This document shows, piece after piece, positions 1-5,171 of a stretch of 7,762 bases of DNA. The number at the start of each line of letters is the position of its first letter. Positions within the stretch are counted from its first letter, which is position 1. The notes under the pieces are model-generated. The model worked only from the letters and a program-made list of their open reading frames with translations, made no database searches and was not told the origin of the DNA. Made by a program: the position numbers and the translations under genes. This DNA is from Actinomycetes bacterium (GTDB taxonomy: Bacteria; Actinomycetota; Actinomycetes; Actinomycetales; Cellulomonadaceae). The stretch is taken from assembly GCA_023424135.1 (NCBI GenBank), contig JAFAEH010000232.1, forward strand, positions 1 through 7,762. The letters are read 5' to 3'.

Positions 1-183
1 CACGACGACGGCGGCCGCGGCTGCGGCTGCGGACACCAGGACGCTCCGGCGGGTCCGTGCCGCGCGCACACCCGCACGCGCCCGCGCCAGCGGAGCGTCG
101 GTGGGGGTGCCCGCGAGGGACGCCGCACGCTGGACGTCGGCCGCGTGCAGCACGTCGGCCAGGTCGTGGAGTCGCTCAGCCAC
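1..183 (-). CDS. Partial membrane protein downstream of the sigma factor (possible anti-sigma or sigma-linked protein), truncated at the window's left edge
   Basis: Only the first 61 codons are present; the reading frame is open to the left edge. The GTG start at 183-181 is preceded by a near-ideal ribosome binding site, GAGGAGG at 196-190, with a 6-nt spacer. The start overlaps the sigma factor's stop by 8 nt (GTGGCTGA), so the two are probably translationally coupled. Residues 1-46 form a hydrophilic N-terminus (AERLHDLADVLHAAD...) that ends in a basic cluster, RARAGVRAARTRR. From residue 47 a hydrophobic Ala/Val stretch begins and runs out of the window. By the positive-inside rule the N-terminus should be cytoplasmic. 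Genes placed this way next to ECF sigma factors often encode membrane anti-sigma factors or sigma-controlled envelope proteins, but the visible part has no HxxxCxxC zinc motif and no Cys. The TRRSVLV stretch loosely resembles a Tat motif, but the long N-region makes that less likely. Function not recognised. Confidence 0.72.
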   Translation of the reverse strand, partial: MAERLHDLADVLHAADVQRAASLAGTPTDAPLARARAGVRAARTRRSVLVSAAAAAAAVVV

Positions 184-739
184 GGCGGTCCTCCTCGGTG
201 GGGACGAGGTGCACGGACACCGCGTCGGCGGGCTGGGGCGGGGGGACGTCGAGCAGCGCGGACAGTGCGCGCACGCCGTCGGACGTGTACCTCTTGACCG
301 CGCCGTCGGACAGGCGCAGCACAGCCGCGGTCTCCCGCACCGACAGGTCCTCGACGTGCCGCAGGACGACGCACGCGCGCTCGCGCGGGGGCAGCGTCGC
401 CAGGGCCGCCTCGACCTCGTCGGCGAGGCGGTGCCCGCCCTCGGACGGGTCCGGCGCGACCGCCGCGGGCCGCGCCGCGAGCCGCACCGTCGCGTCCTTC
501 TCCCGCCCGCGGCGGCGCACCTGGTCCAGGAAGCGCGTCGTCAGGGCCCGGCGCACGTACTGCTCGGCCTGCGGCACGCTGTCGAACCGGGCACGCCCCG
601 CGAACGTCGCGACGAGCGCGTCCTGCACGAGGTCCTGCGCCGCGACCGGGTCGCGCAGCAGCATGCGGGCCCGGGCGAGCAGCGCCGGGTAGCGGTCGCG
701 GACCAGGGCGTCGAGCACGTCGTCGGAGCGGCGCGTCAC
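176..739 (-). CDS. ECF-family (SigE-like) RNA polymerase sigma factor
   Basis: A 187-residue group 4 sigma factor; it would direct core RNA polymerase to a small set of promoters. Region 2 covers about residues 9-75: RDRYPALLARARMLL, the DLVQDAL core-binding segment at 36-42, then AEQYVRRALTTRFLDQVRRR, which corresponds to the -10 recognition part. A short variable linker follows. Region 4 covers about 105-165: ALATLPPRERACVVLRHVEDLS, then the helix-turn-helix RETAAVLRLSDGAVKRYTSDG, for -35 binding. Length and layout fit the small SigE-family ECF sigmas common in actinobacteria, with no C-terminal extension. The frame is open to 841, but I chose GTG at 739 because GGGAG at 751-747 sits 7 nt upstream, and because the 34 extra residues would be Arg-rich and unlike the family. 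The gene follows pcnA on the same strand after 139 nt and overlaps the next gene by 8 nt. An ECF-type promoter candidate (778-801) suggests autoregulation. M. tuberculosis has sigM beside mviN at the equivalent locus, but on the other side; orthology is not established. Confidence 0.88.
   Translation of the reverse strand: MTRRSDDVLDALVRDRYPALLARARMLLRDPVAAQDLVQDALVATFAGRARFDSVPQAEQYVRRALTTRFLDQVRRRGREKDATVRLAARPAAVAPDPSEGGHRLADEVEAALATLPPRERACVVLRHVEDLSVRETAAVLRLSDGAVKRYTSDGVRALSALLDVPPPQPADAVSVHLVPTEEDRRG
190..196 (-). promoter_or_regulatory. Ribosome binding site of the left-edge membrane protein gene, inside the sigma factor's 3' end
   Basis: On the minus strand the sequence reads GAGGAGG, then 6 nt, then GTG. 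It lies within the last codons of the sigma gene (the ...TEEDRRG C-terminus). It decides the start of the downstream gene, for which no other start with comparable spacing is visible. Confidence 0.7.
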
Positions 740-777
740 GTGGGCGCTCCCGTGCGGGTCGTCGTCACAGCCGGAAC

Positions 778-801
778 AACGCCGGCGGCGACGGGACGGT
801 T
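778..801 (-). promoter_or_regulatory. Candidate ECF-type promoter of the sigma factor gene (AACC-N16-CGTT)
   Basis: On the minus strand, AACC (801-798) and CGTT (781-778) are separated by exactly 16 nt. This matches the general ECF pattern of an AAC-containing -35 and a CGT-containing -10. Transcription would start near 771, leaving a leader of about 32 nt before the GTG at 739, which contains the GGGAG ribosome binding site. ECF sigmas commonly transcribe their own genes, so autoregulation is the natural reading. It rests on a short degenerate match in GC-rich DNA; the -35 lacks the leading GG of the GGAAC consensus. Confidence 0.4.
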
Positions 802-878
802 GGGTGCGCCCGCGCGTGCGCCCCCGGACGGCGCGGGCCACACCCGCACCGCGCGCCGCGCGCAGGGCAGGTGGCAGG

Positions 879-2375
879 TCAGGCGTCGCGCTGCGCCCAC
901 CACGCGAGCAGCACCTCGCGCGCGCGGTCCTGCCCGAGCGGGCCGTGCTCCATACGCTGCTCGAGCAGGTACCGGTACGCCTCGCCGACGACGCGCCCCG
1001 GCGGGATCGCGAGGATCTCCATGATCTGCGTGCCGTCGAGGTCGGGGCGGATCGCCGCGAGCTCCTCGGCCTCCGCGAGCACGTCGATGCGCTTCTCGAG
1101 GTCGTCGTACGCGTCCGACAGGCGCTTGGCCTTGCGCTGGTTGCGCGTCGTGCAGTCGGAGCGGGTCAGGCGGTGCAGGCGCTGCAGCAGCGGGCCGGCG
1201 TCGGTGACGTAGCGGCGCACGGCCGAGTCGGTCCACTCCCCCTCGCCGTACCCGTGGAACCGCAGGTGCAGCTCAGTGAGGCGCGCGACGTCCTGCACGG
1301 TCTGCTTGTCGAAGCGCAGGGCCTTGAGCCGCTTGGCGACCATCTTCGCGCCGACGACCTCGTGGTGGTGGAAGCTCACGCCGCCGCCGGCCTCGAACCG
1401 GCGCGTGCGGGGCTTGCCGATGTCGTGCAGCAGGGCCGCCAGACGCAGCGTGAGGTCGGGTCCGGGGACGGCACCGTCGGCGCCGGTCTCCAGGGCGATC
1501 GCGCGCTCCAGGACGGACAGCGAGTGCTGGTAGACGTCCTTGTGGCGGTGGTGCTCGTCGATCTCCAGGCGTAGCGCGGGCAGCTCGGGCAGGACGTGGT
1601 CGGCCAGACCCGTCTCGACGAGGACCTCGAGACCCGCGCGCGGGTGCGGTGCGAGCAGCAGCTTCGTGAGCTCGTCGCGCACGCGCTCGGCCGAGACGAT
1701 GCCGATGCGCGCCGCCATGTCGACGATCGCGGCGCGCGCGTCGTCGTCGATCCGGAACCCGAGCTGGGCGACGAACCGTGCCGCGCGCATCATCCGCAGC
1801 GGGTCGTCGTCGAACGAGCGGCGCGGGTCGACGGGGGTGCGCAGGACACCGCGCGCGAGGTCCCCGAGCCCGTCGAACGGGTCGACGAACACCAGGTCAG
1901 GCACGCGCACCGCCATCGCGTTGACCGTGAAGTCGCGCCGCGACAGGTCCCCCTCGAGGGTGTCGCCGAACTGCACGAGCGGCTTGCGGGACGTCGGGTC
2001 GTACGCGTCGGTCCGGTACGTCGTGACCTCGACGACGACGTCCTCGTGCGCACCGCGCCGGCCCGCGAACCGCCGGGCGCCGACGGTGCCGAACTCGCGC
2101 CCGATGTCCCAGTGCGCGTCGCCCCACGCGGCGAGCAGCGGCTCGGCCTCGTCGGGCGTCGCCGACGTCGTCAGGTCCAGGTCGTGGCTGGGCCGGCCGA
2201 GGAACGCGTCGCGCACCGGTCCGCCGACGAGCGCGAGCTCGAAGCCCGCGTCGCGGAACCGCGTGCCCAGGTCGAGCGCGTCGGGCGCCATCGCCGCGAG
2301 GGACCCGAGGGCGCGGCGGCGCAGCTGCTGCACGGCCGCGGCATCGGCGGGGTCGGTGAGGGAGGCGTCGGGCAC
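879..2375 (-). CDS. pcnA: CCA-adding tRNA nucleotidyltransferase (poly(A) polymerase-type head with HD domain)
   Basis: A 498-residue cytoplasmic enzyme that builds or repairs the 3' CCA end of tRNAs from CTP and ATP. The nucleotidyltransferase head shows the GGPVRD motif at 51-56, the metal-binding HDLDLTT at 64-70 (Asp65 and Asp67), and RRDFTVNAMA at 146-155, followed by DPLRMMRAARF at 191-201 of the RNA-binding neck. The second half carries an HD phosphohydrolase domain: EHHRHKDVYQHS around 274-285, HDIGKP at 317-322 and HHHEVVGAK at 336-344. HD domains of this type in CCA enzymes can remove 2',3'-cyclic phosphates or similar ends. Collinear similarity to the mycobacterial Rv3907c (PcnA) family extends to the C-terminus (QIMEILAIPPGRVVGEAYRYL ... 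LLAWW), which supports a full-length gene. The GTG start at 2375 has only a weak AGG about 8 nt upstream. An internal Met (residue 29) is the main alternative but would shorten the N-terminal helix. It is transcribed divergently from the NUDIX gene. Classic bacterial poly(A) polymerase activity is less likely in this lineage. Confidence 0.95.
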   Translation of the reverse strand: MPDASLTDPADAAAVQQLRRRALGSLAAMAPDALDLGTRFRDAGFELALVGGPVRDAFLGRPSHDLDLTTSATPDEAEPLLAAWGDAHWDIGREFGTVGARRFAGRRGAHEDVVVEVTTYRTDAYDPTSRKPLVQFGDTLEGDLSRRDFTVNAMAVRVPDLVFVDPFDGLGDLARGVLRTPVDPRRSFDDDPLRMMRAARFVAQLGFRIDDDARAAIVDMAARIGIVSAERVRDELTKLLLAPHPRAGLEVLVETGLADHVLPELPALRLEIDEHHRHKDVYQHSLSVLERAIALETGADGAVPGPDLTLRLAALLHDIGKPRTRRFEAGGGVSFHHHEVVGAKMVAKRLKALRFDKQTVQDVARLTELHLRFHGYGEGEWTDSAVRRYVTDAGPLLQRLHRLTRSDCTTRNQRKAKRLSDAYDDLEKRIDVLAEAEELAAIRPDLDGTQIMEILAIPPGRVVGEAYRYLLEQRMEHGPLGQDRAREVLLAWWAQRDA

Positions 2376-2427
2376 CGGACAAGCCTGCCAGAGGTCACCG
2401 GCACCCCCGGGGCACGTGACCGCCGGA

Positions 2428-2444
2428 TGGTCGCGACGTGACCA
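2428..2444. promoter_or_regulatory. Candidate operator: TGGTC-N7-GACCA inverted repeat with phased ACGTG repeats nearby
   Basis: A perfect inverted repeat, TGGTC (2428-2432) and GACCA (2440-2444), lies between pcnA and the NUDIX gene, about 53 bp upstream of the pcnA start. It overlaps a series of ACGTG pentamers at 2414, 2436 and 2447, spaced 22 and 11 bp, close to whole helical turns. GTGACC occurs at 2416 and 2438, with its inverse GGTCAC at 2393. The arrangement fits a transcription factor binding several sites on one DNA face, but short GC-rich motifs recur by chance and no regulator is identified. Confidence 0.3.
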
Positions 2445-2460
2445 GCACGTGGCACAGGGA

Positions 2461-2494
2461 TGACCGCTCCGGGGCGCACGCCCCGAACCGGTCA
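2461..2494. repeat. 34-bp interrupted dyad symmetry upstream of the NUDIX promoter (candidate operator)
   Basis: TGACCG (2461-2466) pairs with CGGTCA (2489-2494), and CGGGGCG (2470-2476) pairs with CGCCCCG (2479-2485). Both share one centre between 2477 and 2478. With one further T-A pair, 14 of the 17 symmetric positions match. The element covers about -57 to -24 relative to the inferred NUDIX transcription start, so it overlaps the -35 region, as expected of an operator. It is not a likely terminator: it lies between two divergently transcribed genes and no T-run follows on either strand. Confidence 0.5.
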
Positions 2495-2505
2495 GAGGAA
2501 GTCGT

Positions 2506-2511
2506 TACAGT
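2506..2511 (+). promoter_or_regulatory. Candidate -10 element (TACAGT) giving a leaderless NUDIX mRNA
   Basis: TACAGT fits the actinobacterial TAnnnT -10 pattern in otherwise GC-rich DNA. A start 6-7 nt downstream would fall at 2517-2518, the A of the NUDIX ATG. The only Shine-Dalgarno-like stretch, GAGGAAG at 2495-2501, is 16 nt from the ATG, too far to serve. Both points favour leaderless transcription and translation. No convincing -35 is visible; that region is taken up by the 2461-2494 dyad. Confidence 0.5.
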
Positions 2512-2517
2512 GTCGGC

Positions 2518-3069
2518 ATGTCCACCGCCGCCCACCCGCCCGGTCACGGGCGTGTGCCGGCGCCCCCCGGTGGCCACCCCCTGCGCATCGACCCCGCCCG
2601 TACCGCGCCGCGTCAGCACGCCGTCCCGCTGCGCGTCGTCGACGAGACGTCCGCCGGCGGGCTCGTCGTCTCCCGGCAGGGCGAGGACTACGCGGCCGCC
2701 GTCATCGCCCGCCGCAACCGGGCGGGCCGGCTCGAGTGGTGCCTGCCCAAGGGGCACCTCGAGGGCGAGGAGACGCCCGAGCAGGCCGCGGTCCGCGAGA
2801 TCGCCGAGGAGACCGGCATCACCGGCCAGGTGCTGCGCCGCCTCGGCGTCATCGACTACTGGTTCTCGGGTGACGAGCACCGTGTGCACAAGGTCGTGCA
2901 CCACTTCCTGCTGGGCGCCCTGCACGGCGAGCTCACCGTCGAGAACGACCCCGACGGTGAGGCCGAGGAGGTCGAGTGGGTCCGGGTCGTCGACCTGTCC
3001 GACCGGCTCGCCTACCCCAACGAGCGACGCCTCGCCGCCATGGCCCTGACGGTCCTCGCCGACGGATGA
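2518..3069 (+). CDS. NUDIX hydrolase (at the position of mycobacterial mutT4)
   Basis: A 183-residue cytoplasmic hydrolase of a nucleoside diphosphate linked to another group. The Nudix box, GX5EX7REUXEEXGU, is complete at 79-101: Gly79, Glu85, Arg93-Glu94, Glu97-Glu98, Gly100. The Glu residues bind the catalytic divalent metal. The WCLPKGHLEGEE context (LPKG just before the box) is typical of MutT/Ap4A-type members. Residues 1-40 are a Pro/His/Arg-rich, probably disordered extension; the fold begins at about 43 (ETSAGGLVVSR). Substrate cannot be read from the sequence: damaged dNTPs, dinucleoside polyphosphates or other nucleotides are all possible. I chose the ATG at 2518 because a TACAGT -10 lies just upstream and no ribosome binding site is present. 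It is the first gene of the rightward operon, divergent from pcnA, and its stop overlaps the next start by 4 nt (ATGA at 3066-3069). M. tuberculosis has mutT4 (Rv3908) at this place; orthology is inferred from order and motif. Confidence 0.92.
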   Translation: MSTAAHPPGHGRVPAPPGGHPLRIDPARTAPRQHAVPLRVVDETSAGGLVVSRQGEDYAAAVIARRNRAGRLEWCLPKGHLEGEETPEQAAVREIAEETGITGQVLRRLGVIDYWFSGDEHRVHKVVHHFLLGALHGELTVENDPDGEAEEVEWVRVVDLSDRLAYPNERRLAAMALTVLADG

Positions 3070-5171
3070 GCGCAGCCCGCCGGGCGGCCCGCACCCTCGT
3101 CGTCGCCCTCCTCGCGCTGCTCGCCCTCGCCCCGGCCGCCGGGGCCGAGCCGGGTTCCACGGCCGTCCCCGCGACGACGACGACGGACGACGACGCCTGG
3201 CCGGTGCGGGTGCAGATCACCGAGATCACGCCCGTCGTGCTGCGCCCCGGCGAGGACCTCGTCGTGCGGGCCCGCCTGACGAACACGTCCGACGAGGCGA
3301 TCGAGGCACCCCGTGCCGTCGTCAACATCGAGCGCATCCGCCCCGGCACGCGCGAGGACCTGCAGACCTGGCTCGACGGCACACCCGCCGGGACGTCCCG
3401 CGAGCGCGTCGGCTCGCGCGTCGCGCTGACGGTCGTCGACGAGCCCCTCGCACCGGGGGCGTCCGTGGACGTCGAGACCACCGTCCCCGCGTCCGCCGTC
3501 GGGCTCCTCGACCGCCCCGACACGTGGGGGGCGCGCGGCCTGGCCGTCGAGGCGCGCGACGGGAACGTGCGGGTCGGTCTGCAGCGCTCGTTCGTGCTGT
3601 GGGCGACCGAGGGCGGCAGCGCGCAGGCGCGCATGTCGGTCCTCGCACCCGTCGTCGGGCCCGCGCCCGTCCCCGACGGCGTGGACGTCGAGGCACCGGG
3701 GGCCACGCTCGCGCAGCTCGTGCGCCCCGACGATCGGCTCGGGGCGGTCCTCGAGCTCGCACGCGGGCACGCCGACGTCGCGCTCGCCGTCGACCCCGCG
3801 CTCGTCGTCGACGCGCACGCCGCAGGCGGGGCGGTCTCGGCGTGGGCGCAGCAGCTCTCCTCCGCGGCCGTCGGGCGGGACGTGCTCGCGCTGCCGTGGT
3901 CCGACCCCGACCTGGCGGCGCTCGCGCACGCCGACGACGAGGAGCTGCTGCCGCTCGCGCTGACCACGGCCGCCGAGGCGGCCGCGTCCGGGACGCAGGA
4001 CGGCACACCGCTCGTCGCGCGCACGGACGTGCTGTGGACGAGCAGCACGACGACGGACCAGGCGACCGCGGACCTCGCCGCGAGCGCCGGTGCGTCGGCG
4101 CTCGTGCTGCCTCCCGGCCAGGTGGCGGACGCCCGTACGGCCGTCGAGACCCCCTCGGGGACGCTCACCGGGCTCGTGCCCGACTCGACGCTCACGCAGC
4201 TGCTCGTCGACCCGACGGTGCTCGACCCCGACGCGACGACCGCGACCGTCGTGCAGCGTGTCCTCGCCGAGCTGTCGGTGCTGGCGCACGACTCGACCGA
4301 GGGGCCGCAGCACGTGCTCGTCGCGCTGCCGCGCGACGCGACGCCCGACCTCGCGCTCGCCGACGCCGTCCTCGACGCGGTGCAGGACGCGCCGTGGTCG
4401 CGCACCGCCCCCCTGACGGCCCTGCTGGGGGCCGGCACCGCGCCGTCCACGGCGACGCTGCCCGCCACCGCGGACGACGCGGGTGCGCTCGCCGACGACC
4501 AGGTGCGACGGCTGGCCGACGCGCGACGCTCCACGCTCGCGCTCGCCGAGATCACCGACGACCCCGAGGCGATCCTCGCCGGCGCCGACACGGCGGTGCT
4601 CGCACCCCTCGCGTCCGCGTGGCGCGCCGACCCGCAGGCGCGTCAGGGCGTCCTCGACGCGGTCGTCGAGGACCTCGACGCGCGACGCGTGGGGCTCACG
4701 CTCAGACCCACCAGCACCCAGAACATCATCAGCGCGACGTCCGAGGTGCGGTTCTCGGTGCGCAACGACCTGGCCGCCGGTGCGTCGGTCCAGGTACACA
4801 CCACACCCCGCAAGGCGTGCCTGCGCACCGAGCCGAGCGCGACCGTCGTCGTGCCCGCCGGCGGCGAGGAGACCGTGCCCGTCACCGTGCGCGCGATCGC
4901 GAACTGCGAGGTCGTCGTCGAGGCCACCCTCACGAGCGCCACGGGCGACGTGCTGGCCGAGCCCGTGACGTTCGTCGTGCGCGCGTCGCCGACCGTCGAG
5001 TCCGTCGGGACCGCGGTCGTCGGCGTGCTGCTCGCCGTGGGCCTCGTGCTCGGCGTCGTGCGCACCGTGCGCCGCGGCCAGAGCGCCCGGCGCGGGGCAC
5101 GGCTCGTCGAGGGCGACGAGGGCACGCGCCCGCTGCCCGTGCTGGGTGGTTCGCCGGACGGCGACGCGTGA
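3066..5171 (+). CDS. DUF6049-type exported, membrane-anchored protein of unknown function (Rv3909-like)
   Basis: 701 residues. A Sec signal peptide covers about 1-27: MSAARRAARTLVV, then a Leu/Ala core, then APAAGA as cleavage site. A large extracytoplasmic part follows, then one transmembrane helix at about 646-665 (GTAVVGVLLAVGLVLGVV), and a short basic cytoplasmic tail (RTVRRGQSARRGARL). After the signal, residues about 44-190 look like a beta-rich domain (VQITEITPVVLRPGEDLVVRARLTN). The middle (about 220-540) has alternating strands and helices, including VALAVDPALVVDA and LALPWSDPDLAALA, which recall a TIM-barrel or deacetylase-like fold; that fold is inference. Residues about 546-640 form a second beta-sandwich-like domain containing the only two cysteines, Cys585 and Cys614. 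The family occurs in actinobacteria between the NUDIX gene and murJ and has no known activity as far as I know. The ATG at 3066 overlaps the NUDIX stop (ATGA), and the stop overlaps the murJ start (GTGA). No good ribosome binding site precedes it, so translation probably depends on coupling. Confidence 0.87.
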   Translation: MSAARRAARTLVVALLALLALAPAAGAEPGSTAVPATTTTDDDAWPVRVQITEITPVVLRPGEDLVVRARLTNTSDEAIEAPRAVVNIERIRPGTREDLQTWLDGTPAGTSRERVGSRVALTVVDEPLAPGASVDVETTVPASAVGLLDRPDTWGARGLAVEARDGNVRVGLQRSFVLWATEGGSAQARMSVLAPVVGPAPVPDGVDVEAPGATLAQLVRPDDRLGAVLELARGHADVALAVDPALVVDAHAAGGAVSAWAQQLSSAAVGRDVLALPWSDPDLAALAHADDEELLPLALTTAAEAAASGTQDGTPLVARTDVLWTSSTTTDQATADLAASAGASALVLPPGQVADARTAVETPSGTLTGLVPDSTLTQLLVDPTVLDPDATTATVVQRVLAELSVLAHDSTEGPQHVLVALPRDATPDLALADAVLDAVQDAPWSRTAPLTALLGAGTAPSTATLPATADDAGALADDQVRRLADARRSTLALAEITDDPEAILAGADTAVLAPLASAWRADPQARQGVLDAVVEDLDARRVGLTLRPTSTQNIISATSEVRFSVRNDLAAGASVQVHTTPRKACLRTEPSATVVVPAGGEETVPVTVRAIANCEVVVEATLTSATGDVLAEPVTFVVRASPTVESVGTAVVGVLLAVGLVLGVVRTVRRGQSARRGARLVEGDEGTRPLPVLGGSPDGDA

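Noticed and set aside
740..841. Longer N-terminus for the sigma factor starting at 841
   Set aside because: It would add 34 Arg/Asp-rich residues unlike the family, cover the candidate promoter, and ignore the well-placed GGGAG before the GTG at 739.
831..866. Possible terminator after pcnA: GCGGG/CCCGC stem at 833-847 and a GCGCG/CGCGC stretch at about 851-862
   Set aside because: Only 5-bp stems in extremely GC-rich DNA and no T-run on the minus strand; not distinguishable from background.
2413..2451. CACGTG hexamers (2413-2418, 2446-2451) as G-box sites
   Set aside because: CACGTG is frequent by chance in such GC-rich DNA and the plant or yeast E-box meaning does not apply; only the spacing of the repeats was kept as a finding.
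804..2463. Several plus-strand open frames across pcnA
   Set aside because: They run antisense to an unmistakable CCA-adding enzyme and have Arg-rich translations without motifs.
2976..3065. 30-residue upstream extension of the DUF6049 protein
   Set aside because: It would overlap most of the NUDIX C-terminus and bury the signal peptide; the ATG at 3066 puts MSAARRAARTLVV at the N-terminus and gives an ATGA overlap.
2933..4799. Two long open frames antisense to the DUF6049 gene (552 and 595 codons)
   Set aside because: Ser/Thr/Arg-rich low-complexity translations without recognisable motifs; the opposite strand has a signal peptide, a membrane anchor and coupled overlaps.
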